DNA from: Spirochaetota bacterium
GTDB taxonomy: Bacteria > Spirochaetota > JAGLSM01 > JAKPMW01
Reading direction: 5' to 3'
Length of the DNA: 8,294 nucleotides
Assembly (NCBI GenBank): GCA_029548715.1
Contig: JAKPMW010000288.1
Span: 1-8,294 of the forward strand
The notes below the pieces were generated by a model that saw only the letters and a list, made by a program, of their open reading frames with translations, was not told the DNA's origin and did no database searches. The translations under genes and the position numbers were made by a program. This document shows positions 1 through 6,082 of this stretch, piece after piece. How positions within the stretch are numbered: position 1 is the stretch's first letter; each line of letters opens with the position of its first letter.

Positions 1-1
1 T

Positions 2-251
2 CGTGAAAAAGGATTTATCTCGCTTGACACGTCAGCCGAGGTAGCATAGTCTACGAGGAGGAGTTCCCATTTTCAACAATGGATGGGACAAAGCCGGGAA
101 GATTACGATCAAAGTTACACACGACCTGAATTCACAGGGACAATGGGTTGTTGCAACAGATGCGACAAGCTCCACATTTGTTTGTGTGGTGTCTGGCAGC
201 ATAATGACGATTACCACACCGGATGGCCCTTCGATCTGGACAAAAAAATAA
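2..251 (+). pseudogene. C-terminal remnant of an unrecognised protein, split between two reading frames
   Basis: From base 2 one frame reads REKGFISLDTSAEVA and stops at TAG 47-49. The next frame (codons starting at 45) is then open to TAA 249-251. It gives a tail with alternating hydrophobic and polar residues, including VPIFNNGWDKAGKITIKV and SIMTITTPDGPSIWTKK, which looks like a beta-rich domain end. That second frame has no ATG, GTG or TTG near its beginning; the first ATG is codon 204. The simplest reading is one protein entering from the left with a +1 frame change near 42-50, joining EVA to SLRGGVPIF. This could be a real frameshift (pseudogene), a sequencing error or, less likely, programmed slippage at the UAG. 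A purine-rich GAGGAGGAG at 55-63 sits 5 nt before an ATT codon (69), so a small 60-codon gene with an ATT start cannot be excluded. A terminator follows directly, which supports a gene end here. I do not recognise the family. Confidence 0.35.
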
Positions 252-271
252 GTGGTACGTTTCGCTATTTC

Positions 272-297
272 AGGCATCCCGGAGGGGTGCCTTTTTT
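272..297 (+). terminator. Rho-independent terminator
   Basis: AGGCATCCC (272-280) pairs with GGGGTGCCT (284-292) across a GGA loop: 9 bp with one T-G wobble. A run of six T follows (292-297). It lies 20 nt after the TAA at 249-251, so it should end transcription of whatever gene enters from the left and insulate the mocA operon. Confidence 0.85.
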
Positions 298-334
298 ATT
301 TGCCGGGCTGGTGACATGCTTCTACTTTTCCGGT

Positions 335-378
335 GTGGGCTTTTCAGCCCGCCTGCCGTGGGACAATCCTTGTCACGG
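335..378 (+). promoter_or_regulatory. Tandem hairpins / possible operator ahead of mocA
   Basis: Two inverted repeats lie between the terminator and mocA. The first is GGGC (337-340) with GCCC (347-350) around a 6-nt loop. The second is CCGT (356-359), GACAA (362-366), TCC, TTGTC (370-374), ACGG (375-378): 9 bp with a GG bulge. The inner GACAATCCTTGTC is a 13-bp interrupted palindrome that could be a protein-binding site or an mRNA leader structure. I see no convincing sigma-70 promoter here: TTGTCA at 370-375 looks like a -35 box, but there is no good -10 about 17 nt downstream. Confidence 0.3.
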
Positions 379-430
379 AATTACTGGATGACGTGATGCT
401 GTTGTGTGCTGAACAGCCTCAGGACGGGGG

Positions 431-1090
431 ATGCTCGTGGCCGATCACAAATATCATGCTGTCATCCTGGCGGCCGGCCTCTCCAGCCGTGCCGGCGCCT
501 TCAAGATGGAGCTCTCCATCGGGAGAAGGCCGCTGCTCCATCATGTTATGGCATCAGCCCTCGGATCGGTTGCTTCCATCATCGTTGTCACGGGGCACGA
601 GGCCGGCCGCGTCGAACGTCTTGTTGCCGGGTTCAGGACGGATTATTCCCCGCCAATCCCTCTCACGCTGTGCCACAATCCGCTCTATCAGGAGGGCATG
701 TTTACCTCGGTGCTCGCCGGCCTGCGTGCTGTTCCTGCAGGGGAGGCCGCTTTGTTGCAGCCGGGGGACTCACCCCTTGTCCGGCCCGCGACATGGCTGC
801 GCCTGATCGAACGGGCAGAGGCGGGCCCTGCACCCGCGGTGCTGATTCCGGTCTGCGGCGGGTCAAAGGGGCACCCCGTGCTTCTCCCCCCCGGGGTGGT
901 CGCGGCGCTGACCGGATACCATGGTGACGGTTGCAGCGGGACCCTCAAGGAAGCGCTGGCTTGCTACCCACAGGAGTTTGTGGAGATAGACGACCAGGGG
1001 GTGCTTGTCGATCTTGATACTCCGGATGACTACCTGAGGATCCAGCGACTGGCCGGAGTCCATTTTGATACAGATGCAGATCCGGATTGA
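431..1090 (+). CDS. mocA: MocA/MobA-like molybdenum cofactor nucleotidyltransferase (probable cytidylyltransferase)
   Basis: A 219-residue protein of the NTP_transf_3 fold. Relatives transfer CMP (MocA) or GMP (MobA) from the NTP onto molybdopterin in the cytoplasm, giving the dinucleotide cofactor of molybdoenzymes. The N-terminal nucleotide-binding loop reads LAAGLSSRAGAFK (13-25) with the expected Arg20 and Lys25. The usual Met of the R-M-G segment is Ala. The metal-binding Asp is in QPGDSPLV (Asp113), GHPVLL follows, and the C-terminal acidic motif is VDLDTPDDY (Asp194, Asp196). Length is normal for MocA. LAAG rather than LAGG, together with the XDH neighbours, points to CTP and the MCD cofactor, as with E. 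coli MocA/YgfJ, but nucleotide choice is inferred. AGGA at 421-424, 6 nt before the ATG, supports the start. It is the first gene of the cluster, 54 nt before xdhC, and probably serves the XDH encoded downstream. Confidence 0.85.
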   Translation: MLVADHKYHAVILAAGLSSRAGAFKMELSIGRRPLLHHVMASALGSVASIIVVTGHEAGRVERLVAGFRTDYSPPIPLTLCHNPLYQEGMFTSVLAGLRAVPAGEAALLQPGDSPLVRPATWLRLIERAEAGPAPAVLIPVCGGSKGHPVLLPPGVVAALTGYHGDGCSGTLKEALACYPQEFVEIDDQGVLVDLDTPDDYLRIQRLAGVHFDTDADPD

Positions 1091-1131
1091 CTGGACGCTG
1101 TTCCCCAAAAATCCTGGATGCAAACAGACTC

Positions 1132-1137
1132 AAGGAG
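1132..1137 (+). promoter_or_regulatory. Ribosome binding site fixing the xdhC start
   Basis: AAGGAG lies 7 nt before the ATG at 1145. An in-frame ATG at 1118 would add nine residues (MQTDSRRRT) but has no comparable site, so 1145 is chosen. Confidence 0.75.
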
Positions 1138-1144
1138 AAGAACA

Positions 1145-1981
1145 ATGAAGAATCAACCGACTGGCGATACGATTACCGATCTTGTCCGGGTACGGGGCGA
1201 GGGCAGGGATTCAGTTCTTGTGACGGTTATTGCCAAAGAGGGACATGGCCCGGCCATTGTGCAAACCAAAATGCTTGTGACGGCCGAGGGGCGCATCTCA
1301 GGCACGGTGGGCGGTGGAGCCATTGAGCTGATAGCGATCAAAAAAGCACAGGCACTCCTGGCCGAATGTCGCGGGGGGATTGTCGAAAAATATGACCTGA
1401 CAGCCGATGGTCAGTCAGCAGGTGCCGATGTGACCCGGACGGGCATGGTCTGTGGTGGTTCGGTGACCCTGTTTTACGAGTATCATGGCTGTGGCGAGCA
1501 GCTTGTGATTTTCGGGGCCGGCCATATCGGGCGGGCCTTTGCCAGGGCGCTGCCCGGCTTGGGGTATCGCCTGACCGTGGTTGACAGCAGGCCCGAGTAT
1601 ATCGAGACATTTGAAGGGGCGGAGTCCGCCATCTGTCACGATTATGCAGCCTCGTTTTCGGGCCTCTCTATTCCCGGGAATGCCTGGATCGTGATCGCCA
1701 CCCACAGCCATGCCCTGGATTATCAGGTTCTGGAGCAGGTGTTTCGCGCTGGCTGGAAGACACGCTATGTCGGGGTTGTCGCGTCCCGGTCGAAGCGGGA
1801 CAGGTTTTTCGGGGACCTTGCCAAGGCTGTTCCCGCTGCAGATATGACCAACGTCTTCATGCCCTGTGGACTGAACATCGGCGGGACGCTTCCCGAAGAG
1901 ATTGTTGTTTCCATACTGGCCGAGATGCAGTCTGTCAGATATGGAAAGGGCGGTCATGCTCATATGAAGGACCGGAAGTAA
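1145..1981 (+). CDS. xdhC: XdhC/CoxI-family molybdenum hydroxylase maturation factor
   Basis: A 278-residue protein. In Rhodobacter capsulatus, XdhC binds molybdopterin, promotes its sulfuration together with a cysteine desulfurase, and inserts it into XdhB; it is not part of the final enzyme. The N-terminal XdhC_CoxI domain (about 10-115) contains GTVGGGAIEL (53-62) and the cysteine motif MVCGGSVTLF (101-110, Cys103). The C-terminal Rossmann-like domain starts with LVIFGAGHIGRAFA (120-133) and runs through VVDSRPEY. It ends with the family signature CGLNIGGTLPEEI and an ILAEM helix. Length and domain order match full XdhC proteins. The gene lies between mocA and the structural XDH genes, as expected for a dedicated chaperone, and is probably co-transcribed with mocA. 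A CoxI-type role for another molybdenum hydroxylase is possible, but the adjacent XDH makes that less likely. Confidence 0.9.
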   Translation: MKNQPTGDTITDLVRVRGEGRDSVLVTVIAKEGHGPAIVQTKMLVTAEGRISGTVGGGAIELIAIKKAQALLAECRGGIVEKYDLTADGQSAGADVTRTGMVCGGSVTLFYEYHGCGEQLVIFGAGHIGRAFARALPGLGYRLTVVDSRPEYIETFEGAESAICHDYAASFSGLSIPGNAWIVIATHSHALDYQVLEQVFRAGWKTRYVGVVASRSKRDRFFGDLAKAVPAADMTNVFMPCGLNIGGTLPEEIVVSILAEMQSVRYGKGGHAHMKDRK

Positions 1982-2014
1982 TCCACCTCTCTCCCGCTTC
2001 TTTGTTTTCTTGTG

Positions 2015-2043
2015 CTGTCCGCTGCGGGTAGTGCAGCGGGCGG
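2015..2043 (+). repeat. GC-rich inverted repeat (hairpin) after xdhC
   Basis: CCGCTGC (2019-2025) and GCAGCGG (2033-2039) are perfect 7-bp arms around a 7-nt loop. Four more pairs (two of them G-T) extend the stem to 11 bp. No T-run follows, so this is not a normal intrinsic terminator. It could protect the 3' end of the mocA-xdhC transcript, mark a factor-dependent end, or be an operator. Confidence 0.55.
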
Positions 2044-2086
2044 TGTTGCGTCGAAAACCGGCCCTGGAAAAGTAAATTGGAAAGAA

Positions 2087-2115
2087 TTTAATCCGGGATT
2101 ATTGTTTCGTATAAC
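2087..2115 (+). promoter_or_regulatory. Weak sigma-70 promoter candidate for xdhA-xdhB
   Basis: TATAAC (2110-2115) is one base from the -10 consensus. TTTAAT (2087-2092), at 17-nt spacing, is a poor -35 box. It lies in the most AT-rich part of the gap and would give a leader of roughly 180 nt before xdhA. A second -10-like TAGAAT is at 2197-2202 without a good partner. This is inference from consensus only. Confidence 0.25.
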
Positions 2116-2223
2116 TGCATTACACTTGTCCCGCGCTGGCCTCCCAGAGCCACACCCTGTTTGCAGCTTTTTCTTCCATCTTTTGCGCACTTCCCGTAGA
2201 ATGGTTGCGATACTTTACAGGGG

Positions 2224-2244
2224 CGGGGGCTTTGTGTGCTCCCG
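2224..2244 (+). repeat. Leader hairpin upstream of xdhA
   Basis: Bases 2224-2230 (CGGGGGC) pair with 2238-2244 (GCTCCCG), with one G-T wobble, around the 7-nt loop TTTGTGT. It sits about 60 nt before the xdhA start and would fold in a long leader transcript. Confidence 0.35.
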
Positions 2245-2303
2245 GAATATGAGAAGGCTCGCAGGCTTTGTGCCGGTCGGCCCAATGGGGGGTAGCTATC
2301 ATC

Positions 2304-3719
2304 ATGCTCGGATTTCTTCTCAACAATGATGTGATTTCGACGGAGCAGCCCGCCGGCAAGGTTGTGCTGGATTATATCCGCCGGGATGAACGCAAGACAG
2401 GAACCAAGGAAGGCTGCAAGGAGGGGGAGTGCGGAGCCTGTACGGTCCTCCTCGGTTGTCTGAGCGGGAAGAAGGTAGTCTATCGCAATGTCGCTTCCTG
2501 CCTCGTACCCCTTGGGGATGTCGCCGGGCGACATGTCGTAACCATCGAAGGGGTCAACAAGCCTGACGGGAGCCTCAACCCGGTCCAACAGGCTTTTGTC
2601 GATGAAGGTGCCACGCAATGCGGGTTTTGCACACCCGGTTTTATCATGTCCCTGACGGCGTTTTTTCTCAACAGCCCTGATCTTTCATTTGAGGATGCAC
2701 TGGATGCCGTTGATGGCAACGTCTGCCGTTGCACGGGACATGTGGCCATCCGCAAGGCGATTGCCAATCTTTGTGCCGAGTATCGCAAGCGGCTTGATCC
2801 GGCCCGTGACCGGCTTGAGCAGCTTGTCGAGTGGGAAATCGTCCAGCCCTGGATGAAGGACGTCCCTGCCCGGCTGGGTGCTTTTGCCGCAGACAAGCCG
2901 GCCAGGGAGCGGGACGCGATTGTGGTGGCAGGAGGGACGGATGCCTTTGTCCAGCGCCCCGAGGCCCTGCGGCACGCCAAACTGGCGTTTTTATCACAGC
3001 AGACCGAGCTGTCATACATCCGTGAGGAGGGTGGTTCGATTGTCATTGGCGGGGGGACCACCGTCGAGGACCTCAGACGGTCCGATCTCTTCGCCTCGAT
3101 CTTTCCCGACAATGTGCGCAATCTCAACCTGGTCTCCTCGACCATCATGCGCAACCGGGCTACGGTGGCCGGCAATATTGTCAATGCTTCGCCGATCGCG
3201 GACATCACCATCATGCTCCTTGTTCTGGGTTGCACACTGGATATCGAGTCACATGAAGGAACCAGACGGCAGGTGTCCCTTGACCGCTTGTACAAGGGAT
3301 ACAAGCAGCTTGACCTGATTTCGGGCGAACTCATCACGGCCATCCGCTTTCCAAAACCGGTGGCTGCGGCCCGCTACAGTTTTGAAAAGGTCTCGCAACG
3401 CGAGTTTCTCGATATTGCCAGTGCCAATACGGCTCTTCTGGTCGAGACAGACGGGAAGACGATCAGCCGGGCCCTTGTCTCGGCAGGTGGCGTGGCGCCG
3501 GTTCCGCTTCTGCTCGAAAAAACAGCAGCGGCCCTGACTGGCAAGCCATTGTCGCCAGCCACCGTCAAGGCGGCGGCTGTGGTCATGGCCGGGGAGATTG
3601 CTCCCATTGATGATGTCAGGGGAACAGCGGCCTACAAGCGGACCCTGCTGCGACAGTTGATGTATGCCCACTGGATCAAGCTCTTTCCGGCCGAATTTTC
3701 CCTGGAGGCTCTCGCATGA
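2304..3719 (+). CDS. xdhA: Xanthine dehydrogenase small subunit, 2x[2Fe-2S] + FAD (XdhA type)
   Basis: A 471-residue electron-transfer subunit, close in size to R. capsulatus XdhA. It should pass electrons from the Mo site through two [2Fe-2S] clusters to FAD and then to NAD+ or another acceptor. The plant-ferredoxin-like domain has Cys38, Cys43, Cys46 and Cys66 (GCKEGECGAC plus a later Cys). The second Fe-S domain has CGFC (106-109) and CRC (141-143). The CO-dehydrogenase-flavoprotein FAD domain follows with AGGTD (209-213), GGGTTVEDL (249-257) and MRNRATVAGNI (282-292), then the C-terminal FAD domain. An upstream in-frame TTG at 2268 is possible, but ATG 2304 gives the normal N terminus MLGFLLNN, with a G-rich stretch (2287-2292) 11 nt before it. 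The stop overlaps the xdhB start (ATGA). In E. coli these parts are separate XdhB and XdhC subunits; here they are fused. Confidence 0.93.
   Translation: MLGFLLNNDVISTEQPAGKVVLDYIRRDERKTGTKEGCKEGECGACTVLLGCLSGKKVVYRNVASCLVPLGDVAGRHVVTIEGVNKPDGSLNPVQQAFVDEGATQCGFCTPGFIMSLTAFFLNSPDLSFEDALDAVDGNVCRCTGHVAIRKAIANLCAEYRKRLDPARDRLEQLVEWEIVQPWMKDVPARLGAFAADKPARERDAIVVAGGTDAFVQRPEALRHAKLAFLSQQTELSYIREEGGSIVIGGGTTVEDLRRSDLFASIFPDNVRNLNLVSSTIMRNRATVAGNIVNASPIADITIMLLVLGCTLDIESHEGTRRQVSLDRLYKGYKQLDLISGELITAIRFPKPVAAARYSFEKVSQREFLDIASANTALLVETDGKTISRALVSAGGVAPVPLLLEKTAAALTGKPLSPATVKAAAVVMAGEIAPIDDVRGTAAYKRTLLRQLMYAHWIKLFPAEFSLEALA
3704..3708 (+). promoter_or_regulatory. Ribosome binding site of xdhB inside xdhA
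   Basis: GGAGG lies 7 nt before the xdhB ATG and within the last codons of xdhA. With the 4-nt ATGA overlap this indicates translational coupling, suited to making equal amounts of two subunits. Confidence 0.75.
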
Positions 3720-5977
3720 AAAATTTTGATACCATGATGCATGTTCGCGGTGAGTCCATCTTCATTGACGACCTCCCCGAGTGGGCCGAACTCCAGCACC
3801 TGGCCGTCGTGTTCTCCAATGTGGCACACGGCACCATCAAGCGGCTTGATGTTTCCAGGGCGGCCGCCGCACCCGGTGTGACCCGGGTCATCACGGCGGC
3901 CGATATTCCCGGTGAAAACCAGATCGGTGGAATTTTTCCCGATGAACCGCTTCTGGCTGAGGGCTCGGTTCACTTTGTCGGAGACCCCCTGGCCATTGTT
4001 GTGGCCAGGACTCGTGAAGAAGCGTATGCCGCCAGGCGGCTTGTCGAGTTCGAGATTGACCCGCTCCCGGTCGTGACCGATCCGCGGGAGTCTTTCAAAA
4101 ACGGGACCCTGATCCAGCCGCCGCGCACTTTTGCACTGGGCGACACGGACAAGGCCTGGGCCGACTGTGACCTTGTTATTGAAGGGACGGCCGAAAACGG
4201 GGGACAGGAGCATTTTTACCTCGAAACCCAGATCGCGGTGGCGGTACCCCAGGAAAATGGCGAGATGAAGCTCATCTCCTCGACCCAGTCACCCACAGTG
4301 GTCCAGAAGGCCGCCGCCCGGGTGCTCGGTGTTCCCCAGCATGCCGTTGAAGTTGAACTCAAACGCCTGGGGGGCGCCTTCGGGGGCAAGGAGGATCAGG
4401 CTACGGCCTGGGCGGTCATGGCGGCTCTTGCTGCCCGGGTTACGGGCAAGCCGGCCAAGATCTGTCTGGATCGACGCGAGGACATCACGTTTACCGGGAA
4501 GCGGCATCCCTATTCAACGGACTTCAAGATCGGGCTCAAAAAGGACGGCACGATTGTGGCCTTTCAGGCCATGTACTATCAAAATTCGGGGGCCGTGGCG
4601 GACCTTTCGACCTCGATTCTTGAGCGCACACTCTACCATGCGACCAATAGCTACAACATTCCCCATGTCAGGGTGACGGCAGCGGCCTGTTACACCAATC
4701 TCCACCCGTACACGGCTTTCCGGGGATTCGGCGGCCCGCAGGGGATGTACGTCATCGAGTCGGCCATCCGTCAGGCGGCCGAAAAGCTTGGTCTGCCGGC
4801 TCATGTCATTCAGCGGAAAAACCTGCTCAAGGAGGGTGATCTCTTTCCCTACGGGCAGTACACCGAGCGTTGCCAGGCCGAACGAACCTGGGACGAACTC
4901 GTGGCGCGGCAGGACCTGTCAGCCTTGCAAAAGCGGATCGATCAATACAATGCCAGCCACACGGACAGCAAGAAGGGCTTTGCCCTCATGCCGATCTGTT
5001 TCGGGATTTCTTTTACCACCCTCTTCCTCAATCAGGCCGGTGCCCTCGTGCATGTCTACGCGGACGGGAGCGTGACTGTTTCGACCGGGGTGGTTGAGAT
5101 GGGCCAGGGTGTCCACATGAAGATCATGCAGGTCATCGCCAGGACGCTTTCCATAGATGTGCGCAGGGTGCATACCCAGACGACCAATACCTTCAAGGTG
5201 GCCAATACCTCCCCGACCGCCGCCAGCTCCGGGGCCGACATGAACGGCAAGGCCGCCGAGATTGCCTGCAGCGAGATTCTTGGACGGCTGAAAACCGCGG
5301 CCGCCGCCATCCTCGGGCACAACAACCCGGGGGATATCCAGATCCGTGACGAGGTGGTCTGGTGCGAAGGGCGGGAGACGCAGCTCAAATGGAAGGAGCT
5401 GGTCCAGAAGGCCTATCTGATGAAGACCAATATGTCGGCCTACGGACATTATGCTGTCCCCAATCTGACCTTTGACAAGACCAAGGAAAAGGGTCGCCCC
5501 TTTGCCTATCATGTCTATGGAACAGCGCTGATCGAGGCAACAGTGGACTGTATCCGTGGGACCTACCGCTTTGATGCGGTGCACATGGTCCATGATATCG
5601 GGCGCAGCATCAACGAGCTGATCGACGAGGGACAGGTGTATGGGGCCCTGATGCAGGGCATTGGCTGGGTCACGATGGAAGAGCTTCTGTACTCAAAGGA
5701 GGGCAAGCCACTCGTTGACAGCCTGAGCAAGTACAAGGTTCCCGATATGCGCTTTACTCCCGAAACGGTCAGCCTGCACTTTCTCGAAAACGCGGACAAT
5801 CCCTATGCCGTGATGAACTCCAAGGCTGTGGGTGAACCTCCCCTGATGTACGGAATCGGGGCCTACTTTGCGGTGCTGAACGCTCTTGCGGCTGCCCGAC
5901 CCGGCAGGGAGCTGTTTTTCAGCGCTCCGCTTACCCCCAAAAAAGTGCTTTCCTTCCTGTATGGGGAGGCCAGGTAG
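3716..5977 (+). CDS. xdhB: Xanthine dehydrogenase molybdenum-binding large subunit (XdhB type)
   Basis: A 753-residue Mo subunit that should hydroxylate hypoxanthine and xanthine at a Mo-sulfido site. The small N-terminal domain (about 9-115) includes HVRGESIFIDDLP; the rest is the cofactor-binding region. By alignment from memory with bovine XOR, the key residues are all present: Gln191 (bovine Q767, STQSP), Glu226 (E802, GGAFGGKE), Arg304 (R880, ILERTLYH), Arg336 and Phe338 (R912 and F914, TAFRGFGGPQ), Phe433 (F1009, FGISF), Glu707 (E1261, KAVGEPP). The cofactor motif EMGQGVH (461-467) is also intact. Glu226 and Arg304 separate xanthine dehydrogenases from aldehyde oxidases. Length is near R. 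capsulatus XdhB. There is no in-frame TGA, so no selenocysteine. It works with XdhA and needs XdhC for cofactor loading. The acceptor (NAD+ or ferredoxin) and the exact purine are not decided by sequence. Confidence 0.95.
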   Translation: MKNFDTMMHVRGESIFIDDLPEWAELQHLAVVFSNVAHGTIKRLDVSRAAAAPGVTRVITAADIPGENQIGGIFPDEPLLAEGSVHFVGDPLAIVVARTREEAYAARRLVEFEIDPLPVVTDPRESFKNGTLIQPPRTFALGDTDKAWADCDLVIEGTAENGGQEHFYLETQIAVAVPQENGEMKLISSTQSPTVVQKAAARVLGVPQHAVEVELKRLGGAFGGKEDQATAWAVMAALAARVTGKPAKICLDRREDITFTGKRHPYSTDFKIGLKKDGTIVAFQAMYYQNSGAVADLSTSILERTLYHATNSYNIPHVRVTAAACYTNLHPYTAFRGFGGPQGMYVIESAIRQAAEKLGLPAHVIQRKNLLKEGDLFPYGQYTERCQAERTWDELVARQDLSALQKRIDQYNASHTDSKKGFALMPICFGISFTTLFLNQAGALVHVYADGSVTVSTGVVEMGQGVHMKIMQVIARTLSIDVRRVHTQTTNTFKVANTSPTAASSGADMNGKAAEIACSEILGRLKTAAAAILGHNNPGDIQIRDEVVWCEGRETQLKWKELVQKAYLMKTNMSAYGHYAVPNLTFDKTKEKGRPFAYHVYGTALIEATVDCIRGTYRFDAVHMVHDIGRSINELIDEGQVYGALMQGIGWVTMEELLYSKEGKPLVDSLSKYKVPDMRFTPETVSLHFLENADNPYAVMNSKAVGEPPLMYGIGAYFAVLNALAAARPGRELFFSAPLTPKKVLSFLYGEAR

Positions 5978-6021
5978 TACCTTTGACGGGATGTCTTTCG
6001 CTGCCGCCGGAGGACGTTTGC

Positions 6022-6049
6022 TTTTCATGCACACCCGTGTTACTATAGC
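6022..6049 (+). promoter_or_regulatory. Candidate promoter for ygeY
   Basis: TTTTCA (6022-6027) and TATAGC (6044-6049) are spaced by 16 nt, matching 4 of 6 bases each to the -35 and -10 consensus. A start near 6056 would give a short leader that begins just before the GAGGAG ribosome site. The palindrome ACACCCGTGT (6031-6040) lies between the boxes and could be an operator. The 105-nt gap after xdhB and the changed codon bias of ygeY make an own promoter plausible. Confidence 0.3.
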
Positions 6050-6064
6050 GGACAGAACTTATCT

Positions 6065-6070
6065 GAGGAG
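6065..6070 (+). promoter_or_regulatory. ygeY ribosome binding site with start-stop ATG TAG
   Basis: GAGGAG is 12 nt before the ygeY ATG at 6083, longer than usual. A second purine stretch AGAGGA (6075-6080) is only 2 nt away. Directly after GAGGAG is ATG TAG (6071-6076), a start codon followed at once by a stop. The ATG at 6083 is still the best start because the encoded N terminus MDDIAKKIMELAEKY is normal for YgeY. Confidence 0.5.
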
Positions 6071-6082
6071 ATGTAGAGGACT

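Larger units (their letters stand above)
1982..2303 (+). other. 322-nt non-coding gap between maturation and structural XDH genes
   Basis: No convincing gene is present. The open frames crossing it have no ribosome binding site and unnatural composition (runs of Ser, Arg, Pro and His). It is more AT-rich than the flanking genes in its middle part and contains hairpins at 2015-2043 and 2224-2244, plus a weak promoter candidate at 2087-2115. The nonamer GGCTTTGTG occurs twice (2228-2236 and 2264-2272). The most likely role is a promoter with a long 5' leader for xdhA-xdhB, allowing them to be regulated apart from mocA-xdhC. I could not match it to a known riboswitch class by eye. Confidence 0.6.

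Noticed and set aside
83..391. 102-codon + strand frame at the left edge (MGQSREDY...)
   Set aside because: It runs straight through the intrinsic terminator at 272-297 and has an unnatural Cys/His/Trp-rich composition. The frame ending at 251 looks more protein-like.
1982..2303. Sigma-54 (-24/-12) promoter before xdhA
   Set aside because: Several TTGC-like -12 elements are present, but none has GG at the required distance upstream.
2012..2329. 105-codon + strand frame across the xdhC-xdhA gap
   Set aside because: No ribosome binding site, low-complexity mixed composition with no recognisable fold, and it runs into the xdhA start in another frame.
3716..5977. Selenocysteine in the molybdenum subunit
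   Set aside because: Cluster relatives are tied to selenium-dependent hydroxylases, but no in-frame TGA exists before the stop and the XDH motifs are complete without Sec.
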